From assembly GCA_948435975.1 (NCBI GenBank), contig CAOJHG010000093.1, positions 1 to 7,503 of the forward strand: 7,503 bases of DNA, written 5' to 3'. Both the position numbers and the translations under genes were made by a program. Shown here one piece after another: positions 1-5,945 of the stretch; positions within the stretch are counted from its first letter, which is position 1, and each line of letters opens with the position of its first letter. The notes beneath the pieces are model-generated. The model ran no database searches. It worked only from the letters and a program-made list of their open reading frames with translations, and was not told the DNA's origin. The stretch comes from an uncultured Oscillibacter sp. Its GTDB lineage: Bacteria > Bacillota > Clostridia > Oscillospirales > Oscillospiraceae.

Positions 1-86
1 GCAGGACCGTTTTAGGAGGCCATTGGGGTTCGTCCGACTGACGGGGCCCAGGCGGCGCCAAAATCGAAAGGAGATCTTTTTCGCTT
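1..86 (+). other. Leader upstream of flgE, possibly the tail of an upstream flagellar gene
   Basis: Two + frames could be the 3' end of a preceding gene. One reads AGPF and stops at 13-15; the other reads RTVLGGHWGSSD and stops at 39-41. Neither can be assigned from so few residues. In related operons flgD or a small flagellar operon protein precedes flgE. An AGGAGG at 14-19 is not followed by a convincing start. The site used by flgE is AAAGGAG at 67-73, 13 nt before its ATG. No promoter was recognised, so flgE is probably read from upstream. Confidence 0.35.
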
Positions 87-1433
87 ATGACTGGATCTAT
101 GTACGCTTCCATTGCGGGTCTGAAGGCCCACATGCTGAAGCTGAATGTCATCGGCAACAACGTGGCGAACCTGAACACCGCTGGATACAAGAGCAAGCGG
201 ACGATTTTCAAGGATTCTATTTACACCATGTATGCCAGCGGCTCTAACGGCACCAACACCGTGGCCGGCAAGAACCCCTCCCAGATCGGCTATGGTACGC
301 TGATCAGCACGATTGATATCAACATGTCCACCGGCAGCTATAACCCCGGCAACTCTACCGACTGTATGCTGGACGGCGACGGCTTCTTCATGGTGGGACA
401 GAAGGACGTGGCCGGTACGATTGACGCACGGAACCCCGACAGCTTCAAGAGCCTGACCCTGACCCGCGTGGGTGATTTCAGCTTCAAGGCCGACGGCTAT
501 CTGTCTGACGGCAAGGAAAACGCGGTTTACGGCTTTATGTGCGTGGGCCTGGCTCCGGATGAAGATGGCGCGATGCAGCCCATTATCAGCGACCAGTTGG
601 TGCCCATCCGCCTGCCTCAGATGGAGCTGGTGTCGGTGAATACGGGTACAGAGGATAACCCGGTCTGGGAGACGCAGCGGGTCATTCGCTGGCCTGTCGT
701 GGCTACCAGCGGCGATGGCGCCGGCGGCGCGGGTGGTGCCGGCGGTACTACAGACACTGACGACGGCGTTGTTACCGGCGTTGATCTTTTGGGCGATGAT
801 GTGAACAGCGTCGCTATGAAGAACTACAGCGAATACCTGGAGGACAGGAGCCAGAACAACAACAATAATAACGGCGGCGGGAATAACGGCGGCGGGGATG
901 ACACGGAGGAAAAGCGCGAGCTGGGCTTTGTCACCCTGGAGGGCATCAACATCAGTTCCACCGGAAAGATTACCGGCACCGTGAAGGAGACCAAGGAGGT
1001 CATTACGGTGGGCTACATCGCTGTGGGCAACGTGACCAACCCCAACGGCCTGAGCCACGACGGCGGACACTACTACAACTGCGGCGACGGCGCGGGCGAC
1101 CTGACCATCACCACCCTGGGCAACGTGGGCGAGGACCTGCAAACCGTGGGTGGCGGACACCTGGAGTTTGTCAACGGCAGTCTGGTGGATATGGGAGACG
1201 ACGCCAACCCCGGCGGAGATGATCAGACGCTGGCGGATATCCTGAGCATCAAGGCCGCCATCGGAAGCGCTGGTAAGACGATCCTGATGGGCGCCTTCCT
1301 GGAGGGTTCCAACGCGGACCTTGCCACAGAGATTTCCGAATTGATTACCACTCAGCGCGGCTACCAGGCCAATACCCGCATCGTCACCGTGACCGACTCC
1401 ATGCTGGAAGAGCTGGTCAACATGAAGCGGTAA
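87..1433 (+). CDS. flgE: Flagellar hook protein FlgE
   Basis: This is the structural subunit of the extracellular hook, the universal joint between rod and filament, exported by the flagellar type III system. At 448 aa it is a usual hook length and too long for the rod protein FlgG. The N-terminal rod/hook motif is clear: SMYASIAGLKAHMLKLNVIG then NNVANLNTAGYKSKR (residues 4-38). A core LDGDGFFMV follows at 95-103, then TRVGDFSFKADGYL at 126-139. The C-terminal D0 helix (residues 402-448) contains GAFLEGSNADLATEI, TTQRGYQANTRI and ends ELVNMKR, as in the FlgE/FlgG/FlgF family. The variable middle (about 205-400) has a Gly/Ala run at 209-220 and an Asn6/Gly tract at 257-270, probably surface loops. 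Cysteines are at 93, 152 and 332. The start has AAAGGAG upstream; ATG at residue 5 is a possible alternative. It heads the visible operon, with flbD next as in Bacillus. Confidence 0.93.
   Translation: MTGSMYASIAGLKAHMLKLNVIGNNVANLNTAGYKSKRTIFKDSIYTMYASGSNGTNTVAGKNPSQIGYGTLISTIDINMSTGSYNPGNSTDCMLDGDGFFMVGQKDVAGTIDARNPDSFKSLTLTRVGDFSFKADGYLSDGKENAVYGFMCVGLAPDEDGAMQPIISDQLVPIRLPQMELVSVNTGTEDNPVWETQRVIRWPVVATSGDGAGGAGGAGGTTDTDDGVVTGVDLLGDDVNSVAMKNYSEYLEDRSQNNNNNNGGGNNGGGDDTEEKRELGFVTLEGINISSTGKITGTVKETKEVITVGYIAVGNVTNPNGLSHDGGHYYNCGDGAGDLTITTLGNVGEDLQTVGGGHLEFVNGSLVDMGDDANPGGDDQTLADILSIKAAIGSAGKTILMGAFLEGSNADLATEISELITTQRGYQANTRIVTVTDSMLEELVNMKR
711..902 (+). repeat. Low-complexity Gly/Ala and Asn/Gly tracts inside flgE
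   Basis: Two simple-sequence stretches fall in the variable middle of FlgE. Bases 711-746 encode GDGAGGAGGAGG, and 855-902 encode six Asn followed by GGGNNGGGDD. The Asn codons mix AAC and AAT, so this is not a pure trinucleotide repeat. Both lie outside the conserved D0/D1 parts and are most simply flexible or exposed loops of an outer hook domain. Confidence 0.8.
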
Positions 1434-1463
1434 GCCACAGCGCCTAATTTAGAAACGTTCGAA

Positions 1464-1497
1464 CCCGCCGGGGTGTGAAAATCTGCATCCCGGCGGG
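1464..1497 (+). promoter_or_regulatory. Strong intercistronic hairpin between flgE and flbD
   Basis: CCCGCCGGGGTG (1464-1475) pairs with CATCCCGGCGGG (1486-1497). This makes a 12-bp stem with one G-U pair and a 10-nt loop. It starts 30 nt after the flgE stop. No T tract follows (the next bases are GCAAGAAAGG), so it is not a classical intrinsic terminator on either strand. It may be an mRNA-stabilising 3' end, a processing site or a partial attenuator that lets hook mRNA exceed downstream mRNA. The structure is seen; the role is inferred. Confidence 0.6.
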
Positions 1498-1517
1498 GCA
1501 AGAAAGGCGGTCTATTT

Positions 1518-1733
1518 ATGATTATGCTGACAAAGCGGAATCACGAGAAGTTCCTGGTAAACCACCTGCAAATTGAGCATATCGAGTGCATCCCTGAGAG
1601 TAAGATCACCATGATGAACCACGACTATTACCTCGTCCGGGAGAGCGTGGAGGATATTATCAATAAAATTGCGATCTACAACGCCAAGGTCCAAGATATT
1701 CACCGGGAGATTTCCATAACGGACAAGCGTTGA
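1518..1733 (+). CDS. flbD: FlbD/SwrD family flagellar protein
   Basis: A 71-aa protein of the FlbD family, called SwrD in Bacillus subtilis, where it raises motor torque and supports swarming. The family pattern is visible: a start MIMLTKRN, a short hydrophobic segment with N15, then IEHIECIPESKITMMN (19-34) and the conserved YYLVRESVEDIINKI (37-51). The charged C-terminal tail (52-71) is variable. There is no signal peptide or membrane segment, so it is probably cytosolic. AAAGG at 1503-1507 precedes the ATG; a second ATG two codons in is possible, but the MI-x-LT start fits the family. Its position directly after flgE and before the stator genes is the common Firmicute arrangement and suits a role linked to stator function. 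Confidence 0.88.
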   Translation: MIMLTKRNHEKFLVNHLQIEHIECIPESKITMMNHDYYLVRESVEDIINKIAIYNAKVQDIHREISITDKR

Positions 1734-1795
1734 TGAAATAGATAGAATTTTCGCAGGACGGGTACCGACGCCCGCCGGAGGAGTGAGATTTTTTC

Positions 1796-2623
1796 ATGAA
1801 TATCAATTATATCGTCGGCATTATCGGCGCGTTGGGCGTGTTCTTGTTCGGCTGTATCACCAACATCACGATTTTCCCGGAGTTTGCTTTCACTGTTACG
1901 CCTGGGAATCTGGTCAACTTCTTCGACGCGGCCTCCATCCTGATTACCATCGGGTGTACGCTGTTCATCGTATGCGCCAGCTTCCCGGGGTCGATGCTGA
2001 AAGCCATGCCTAAGCATTTCAAGATTATCCTGAACAACAAGATGTTCGATCCCACAAGCTACATCGACCAACTGGTGGAGCTGGCCCAGATCGCCCGGAA
2101 AAACGGCCTTCTGTCCATGGAAGAAAAGGCCAACGAGCAGACTGACCCATTCTTCAAACAGGCGATTATGCTCATTGTGGACGCCAACGACCAGGATAAG
2201 GTCCGGGGCATCCTGGAGAACGACATCGACTGCATGAGCGCCCGGCACGACGCGGCGGCGGCAATGTATGACAAAGCCTCCAGCGTGGCTCCGGCGTTCG
2301 GCATGGTGGGCACCCTGGTGGGCCTGATCAACATGCTGAAGTCCATGGACCTGGAAGGCGGCGCAGGCGACCTGGGCGGCAGCATGGGTACCGCTCTGAT
2401 TACCACGCTGTACGGCTGTATCCTGGCCCACATGGTTTTCGGCCCCGTGGCGCAGTTGCTGCGGAACCGGGACGCGGAAGAAATCCTCTGCAAGCAGATC
2501 ATCGTAGAGGGCGTTATGGCCATCCAAGCAGGCGAGAACCCCAAGTCCCTGCGGGAGCGCTTGCTGACCTATATGGCCCAGAAGCAGCGTGAATTAAGCG
2601 GCGAAGAGAAAACGGCAGCTTAA
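1796..2623 (+). CDS. motA: Flagellar motor stator protein MotA (MotA/PomA/MotP family)
   Basis: Ring-forming subunit of the stator ion channel in the inner membrane. With MotB it conducts H+ or Na+ and pushes on FliG. The 275 aa show four membrane segments at about 3-20, 45-63, 163-182 and 198-220. The motif PAFGMVGTLVGLINML starts at P166 and GTALITTLYGCILAHMVFGP ends at P217; these prolines match the two functional MotA prolines. The large cytoplasmic loop carries ARKNGLLSMEE (100-110), with R101 and E109/E110 matching the charged residues that face FliG. The first extracellular loop (about 21-42) is some 12 residues longer than in Bacillus MotA or Vibrio PomA as recalled. GGAGGAG at 1777-1783 precedes the ATG. 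motB follows 18 nt later with its own strong site, as expected for a stator pair. Confidence 0.93.
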   Translation: MNINYIVGIIGALGVFLFGCITNITIFPEFAFTVTPGNLVNFFDAASILITIGCTLFIVCASFPGSMLKAMPKHFKIILNNKMFDPTSYIDQLVELAQIARKNGLLSMEEKANEQTDPFFKQAIMLIVDANDQDKVRGILENDIDCMSARHDAAAAMYDKASSVAPAFGMVGTLVGLINMLKSMDLEGGAGDLGGSMGTALITTLYGCILAHMVFGPVAQLLRNRDAEEILCKQIIVEGVMAIQAGENPKSLRERLLTYMAQKQRELSGEEKTAA

Positions 2624-2641
2624 AGAAAGGAGGCGGAGGGC

Positions 2642-3421
2642 ATGGCTTTGAAGAAAAAAAGCAGCGGAGGCGGCGGCGCGAACTGGATGGATACATACGG
2701 CGACATGGTGACGCTGCTGCTGTGCTTCTTCGTGCTGTTGTACTCCATGTCCACGATTGACACAGAGAAATGGCAGGCCCTGGTTATGAGCTTCAACCCG
2801 CTGGCGGCCCAGACCCCGACAGAAACGCCCGAGGGCGGACAGGGACCCAGCGCCGACGAGGATGAGGGCGGCGTTCAGCCCATCACCCAGGAGGAGGTGG
2901 ATGCGGAGATCGAGGAGCTCTATGAGGCCCTTCAGAACTACGTGGAAAGCCAAGTCTCCCAGAGCAACATCAGCGTAGAGAAAAAAGGCGGAAAGGTCTA
3001 CATCACTTTCGGCCAGACGGTGTTCTTCAATGGAGAGAGCTCCACACTGCGTCCGGAAGCGGGGCCGGTGCTGGACGATGTGGGCGCGATGCTGTATGAC
3101 GCGGCGGACGCCATCGCTGATATCCGCGTACAGGGCCACACGGCGCGAATTCATGAGAATGGCAACAATATCCGGAACGACCGGACGCTGGCCAGTATGC
3201 GTGCAACGAATGTGGTGATTTATCTACAGGAGAACAGCGGCCTCCATCCCAGCCAGTTGATCGCGGAGGGTATCGGCGAGTGGCAGCCCCGCGGCGACAA
3301 CAACACGACGGACGGGCGCGCTATGAACCGGCGAGTAGAGATGATCGTCAGCGGTTTGAACGTGGAAGAGATGCTGGCGGACAGCGGTCAGGAGTTCTAT
3401 ACGACAACGGTGGGCTCTTGA
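2642..3421 (+). CDS. motB: Flagellar motor stator protein MotB (MotB/PomB/MotS family)
   Basis: Central stator subunit that carries the ion-binding Asp and anchors the stator to peptidoglycan. The 259 aa have a basic, Gly-rich cytosolic start, one membrane segment (about 22-38) opened by WMDTYGD with the ion-binding Asp at D21, an acidic Pro/Glu linker (55-105), and an OmpA-like domain (about 118-237). That domain shows VFFNGESSTLRPEA, VQGHTA, LASMRATNVVIYLQ and MNRRVEMIV. The segment DMVTLLLCFFVLL, with Cys seven residues after the Asp, resembles Vibrio PomB more than proton-type MotB, so sodium coupling is possible. The usual GHTD Asp is Ala168, while the paired Arg is present (R187). AGGAGG at 2628-2633 lies 8 nt before the ATG. 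fliM follows after 56 nt with no fliL. Confidence 0.93.
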   Translation: MALKKKSSGGGGANWMDTYGDMVTLLLCFFVLLYSMSTIDTEKWQALVMSFNPLAAQTPTETPEGGQGPSADEDEGGVQPITQEEVDAEIEELYEALQNYVESQVSQSNISVEKKGGKVYITFGQTVFFNGESSTLRPEAGPVLDDVGAMLYDAADAIADIRVQGHTARIHENGNNIRNDRTLASMRATNVVIYLQENSGLHPSQLIAEGIGEWQPRGDNNTTDGRAMNRRVEMIVSGLNVEEMLADSGQEFYTTTVGS

Positions 3422-3477
3422 AGGCTGAAGAAGGAAGAAAAATCCGGCATTTTAAGTGGAACAGGTAGGGGGACCTC

Positions 3478-4482
3478 ATGGCAGATGTATTATCACAAGC
3501 TCAAATCGATGCTTTGCTGAACGCGGTCCGAAGCGGTGACAAGGATCTGGAGAATACGGAGCAGGAGCAGGAAAAGAAATACCAGAAGTATGATTTCACC
3601 AGCCCCCGAAAGTTCAACCGGGACCGGATCAAGATGCTGAATGGTATTTTTGACAGTTATGCCCGGCTGGTAGGCTCCCGGCTGAACGCACGGCTTCGCT
3701 CCAACTATGAGATCACTGTGGAGAGCGTCGAAGAGCAGCGGTATTATGAGTTTTCCAACGCACTGTCTGAGGGCGACGTATTGGCCTTGGCAAGTGTGCA
3801 TTTTAAAGAAAAAGAGGAAGAGGAACCAGTGATGTTTTACCTCGCCACTGGAGCGGCCCTGAGTATGATGGACCGGATGATGGGCGGCGAGGGAGCGGAC
3901 GGGGGAGACATTCCTTCGGATTACACCTACACATCCCTAGAGCTCCGGCTGTATGAGGATCTGGTACAGGACATCGTGGCAATGATGGACGCCAGTTGGG
4001 AGAATTACATCCCGATCCATTTTGAGTACAGCCGCACGGACGTGAATCCCACGCTGAGCCAGCTCCTGGGTTTGGATGAGACGGTCATCATCGTGGACTT
4101 GAAGCTGGAAGTGAATCATCAGTCGGGCCGCATGAGCGTGTGCCTGCCAGGTGAGATGTTGCTGAGAGTCTTCGGAGAAATCAGCCGGGAAAGTCCCATG
4201 CGGAAGGTGGCGGCAGAGGACAAATCGGAGGAGATTTTCGAAAGCCTGCGGGATTCCAGCCTCCAGATTGTGGCGGAATTGGGAAGTACGCAGCTTTCCC
4301 TCAGCGACATCTACCATCTGAATGTGGGAGATGTGATCGACATGGGATATTCCAAGGAATCCCCGATCTATTTGGATATTGGCGGTTATCACTGGTTCAC
4401 TGGCAGAATGGGTACCCACAAGAAAAATATGGCTGTTAAAATAGATGAGGTCTGTTATCAGCTTGAGCAAAGGAGCGAATAG
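3478..4482 (+). CDS. fliM: Flagellar motor switch protein FliM
   Basis: Middle protein of the C-ring. It binds CheY-P, FliG and FliN/FliY and sets rotation direction. The 334 aa match the family. The N-terminal CheY-P docking peptide is LSQAQIDALLNAV (5-17), followed by an acidic tether (21-33) and the family block YDFTSPRKFNRDRIK (38-52). The CheC-like middle domain (about 55-240) includes the GGxG element GGEG (136-139) that contacts FliG. The C-terminal SpoA domain spans about 256-326 (LQIVAELGSTQLSLSDIYHL then VGDVIDM). The upstream site is a weak GTAGGGGGA (3465-3473), 4 nt before the ATG. The stop TAG is 5 nt before fliY, whose ribosome binding site lies inside the fliM end, so the two are probably translationally coupled. 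Confidence 0.95.
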   Translation: MADVLSQAQIDALLNAVRSGDKDLENTEQEQEKKYQKYDFTSPRKFNRDRIKMLNGIFDSYARLVGSRLNARLRSNYEITVESVEEQRYYEFSNALSEGDVLALASVHFKEKEEEEPVMFYLATGAALSMMDRMMGGEGADGGDIPSDYTYTSLELRLYEDLVQDIVAMMDASWENYIPIHFEYSRTDVNPTLSQLLGLDETVIIVDLKLEVNHQSGRMSVCLPGEMLLRVFGEISRESPMRKVAAEDKSEEIFESLRDSSLQIVAELGSTQLSLSDIYHLNVGDVIDMGYSKESPIYLDIGGYHWFTGRMGTHKKNMAVKIDEVCYQLEQRSE

Positions 4483-4487
4483 ACGGA

Positions 4488-5945
4488 ATGGAGAAAGAAT
4501 TATTTAGCCCGATGGAGTTGGACGCCCTCGGGGAAATGATGAATATCAGCCTTGGCTCCTCTGCCACTGCGGTGTCGAATCTGCTGGATCACCGGGTCGA
4601 TATTACGACGCCTACAGTCTCAGTGGTCCAGGTGGAGACGTTCAGCATCGGCAACCTGGAACCGGCGATGGGTGTGGAGATCAAGTACGTAGAAGGTCTG
4701 AATGGGAGCAACATCATGCTGCTCAAGCGGAGCGACATTCGGGCCATCGTAGACATCCTCATGGGCATGGAGACGCCGGACGAGGAGTTTGAACTGAACG
4801 AGCTGACCATCAGCGCTGTGTGCGAGGTCATGAACCAGATGATGGGCTCTGCGGCCACAGCGATGAGCGACTTCCTGGGCTTCCAGGTGGACATCTCGAC
4901 GCCCCAGCCCTTTGAACTGGGGGACCTGACAGAGTTCAAGCTGACCCATCTGCCCTTGGACGCGGAGATTGTGGTAGTGGTCCAGTTCTCCCTGAAGATT
5001 GAGGGCGCGGTGGAGAGCGAGTTCATGAATGTCATGAGCATCGAGCTGGCCAGGGAGCTGCTGAAGAAGCTGGGCCTGGATGGAGAGGACAGCTATGAGG
5101 AGCCTCCCGCACCCGCACCCGCGCCCGCTCCTGCACCTGCCCCCGCTCCCACGCCTGAGCCCGCTGGCGGAAGCAGCCGGACAATGAGCCAGGAGGAGAT
5201 CGAGCGGATGCTGGCAGGCGGCGGCGCAGGAGCCAGCGAACCGGCACCGGAACCTGCACCGTCCAGCGGGAGCAGCCGGACGATGAGTCAGGAGGAGATT
5301 GAAAAGATGTTGGCAGGCGGTATGGGGGCCAGCGAGTCCGAACCGGCAGGGGACCGGAAGATGAGCCAGGAGGAGATCGAGAAGATGCTGGCAGGGGGCA
5401 CAGGCGGAGAGCAGCCTCAGCAGCAGGCGCCTGTTCCGCCTCCCGCGGCACAACCCCAGATGCCTCCTTATGGAATGCCGCCGGCTCCCGCAGCAGATGG
5501 AAGCGCTCCAGCGTATCCCGGCTACCCGGGCTATCCGCCGATGTATTATCCGCCGTATCCATATCCGCCTCAGCAGCCCGTTCCTCCCGCTCCCGCGAAG
5601 CCGGACCCCAAGGTAATCAACACCCAGCCTGCGCCGCTGTCGGAAATGGACGGCATCGCATCCCTGGGCAAAGAACAGGCGGAGAACCTGGACCTCATCA
5701 TGGAAGTGCCTCTTCAGGTAACAGTGGAGATTGGCCGGACCGAACGGAAGGTGCAGGATATCCTGGAGTTCTCCAAGGGCTCCCTGGTGGTGCTGGATAA
5801 ACTGGCAGGCGACGAAGTGGATCTGTTCGTCAACGGCAAGTGCATCGCACGGGGCGACGTGGTGGTTATTGACGATAATTTCGGCGTCCGGATTACGGAG
5901 ATCGTGCAAAAACCCGGTATCGAAATTTCCGCTAAGAAAAAATGA
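4488..5945 (+). CDS. fliY: Flagellar motor switch phosphatase FliY (CheC-FliN fusion) with triplicated CheY-docking-like peptide
   Basis: C-ring protein that also removes phosphate from CheY-P in Gram-positive bacteria. Residues 1-200 form the CheC-like domain. Both phosphatase motifs of type (D/S)x3Ex2Nx22P are intact: D12, E16, N19, P42 and S109, E113, N116, P139. Residues 401-473 are the SpoA/FliN domain (LDLIMEVPLQVTVEIGRTER through DDNFGVRITEI). Between them is a linker of about 200 residues with a (PA)7 run (207-220), three copies of MSQEEIE(K/R)MLAGG (233-245, 266-278, 292-304) and a Pro/Tyr/Gln-rich part (315-372). At 485 aa it is about 100 longer than Bacillus FliY. It lacks the N-terminal LSQDEIDALL peptide of the Bacillus protein and starts directly on the first CheC helix. 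AAAGGAG (4469-4475) inside the fliM end supports this start. cheY follows after 119 nt. Confidence 0.93.
   Translation: MEKELFSPMELDALGEMMNISLGSSATAVSNLLDHRVDITTPTVSVVQVETFSIGNLEPAMGVEIKYVEGLNGSNIMLLKRSDIRAIVDILMGMETPDEEFELNELTISAVCEVMNQMMGSAATAMSDFLGFQVDISTPQPFELGDLTEFKLTHLPLDAEIVVVVQFSLKIEGAVESEFMNVMSIELARELLKKLGLDGEDSYEEPPAPAPAPAPAPAPAPTPEPAGGSSRTMSQEEIERMLAGGGAGASEPAPEPAPSSGSSRTMSQEEIEKMLAGGMGASESEPAGDRKMSQEEIEKMLAGGTGGEQPQQQAPVPPPAAQPQMPPYGMPPAPAADGSAPAYPGYPGYPPMYYPPYPYPPQQPVPPAPAKPDPKVINTQPAPLSEMDGIASLGKEQAENLDLIMEVPLQVTVEIGRTERKVQDILEFSKGSLVVLDKLAGDEVDLFVNGKCIARGDVVVIDDNFGVRITEIVQKPGIEISAKKK
5106..5147 (+). repeat. (Pro-Ala)7 coding repeat in the fliY linker
   Basis: Fourteen codons encode seven Pro-Ala dipeptides (FliY residues 207-220), followed by PTPEPAGG. 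The codons are mixed (CCC/CCT with GCA/GCG/GCT/GCC), so the peptide is kept while the DNA has drifted. Pro-Ala runs form extended, semi-rigid spacers. Here it would hold the first docking-like peptide away from the phosphatase domain. Confidence 0.85.
5184..5399 (+). repeat. Three direct copies of a FliM-like CheY-P docking peptide in fliY
   Basis: Copies lie at 5184-5222, 5283-5321 and 5361-5399, encoding MSQEEIERMLAGG, MSQEEIEKMLAGG and MSQEEIEKMLAGG. Starts are 99 and 78 nt apart (33 and 26 codons), all in frame. The first two share a lead-in SSRT; the third has DRK. The peptides match the FliM N-terminus in this window (LSQAQIDALL) and the consensus LSQ(D/E)EIDALL. Copies 2 and 3 differ at six synonymous third or first codon positions and at no amino acid. 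The repeat is directly visible; CheY-P binding is inferred. Confidence 0.85.
5430..5603 (+). repeat. Pro/Tyr/Gln-rich low-complexity segment in the fliY linker
   Basis: FliY residues 315-372 consist mostly of Pro with Tyr, Gly, Ala, Gln and Met, with YPGYPGYPP-like units around 343-361. There is no domain similarity. It joins the third docking-like peptide to the SpoA domain and is probably an extended, unfolded tether. Confidence 0.75.

Noticed and set aside
23..247. Small plus-strand frame with AGGAGG (14-19) just upstream
   Set aside because: It would need a TTG start 3 nt from the ribosome binding site, overlaps the conserved N-terminus of flgE in another frame, and has no family resemblance.
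12..1160. Open frame of 382 codons on the minus strand across flgE
   Set aside because: It mirrors flgE, which has clear family motifs on the plus strand. GC-rich codon use leaves long stop-free antisense frames, and the translation is a His/Val/Ala-rich shadow with no domain.
1759..1774. Small hairpin CGGGT/GCCCG upstream of motA
   Set aside because: Only five pairs including a wobble, no T tract, and it does not cover the motA ribosome binding site.
3280..3468. A 62-codon frame ending just before fliM, considered as a remnant of fliL
   Set aside because: It overlaps the MotB OmpA-like domain in another frame, is Arg/Gly/Asp-rich, and lacks the N-terminal membrane helix of FliL.
4506..4530. 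SPMELDAL at the FliY N-terminus as a fourth docking peptide
   Set aside because: It looks like EIDALL but aligns with the first CheC helix, and the same residues form the phosphatase motif D12-E16-N19.
4620..5909. Open frame of 429 codons on the minus strand across fliY
   Set aside because: It lies antisense to a confident fliY. The product is Arg/His/Leu-rich low complexity, mirroring the Pro/Ala linker.
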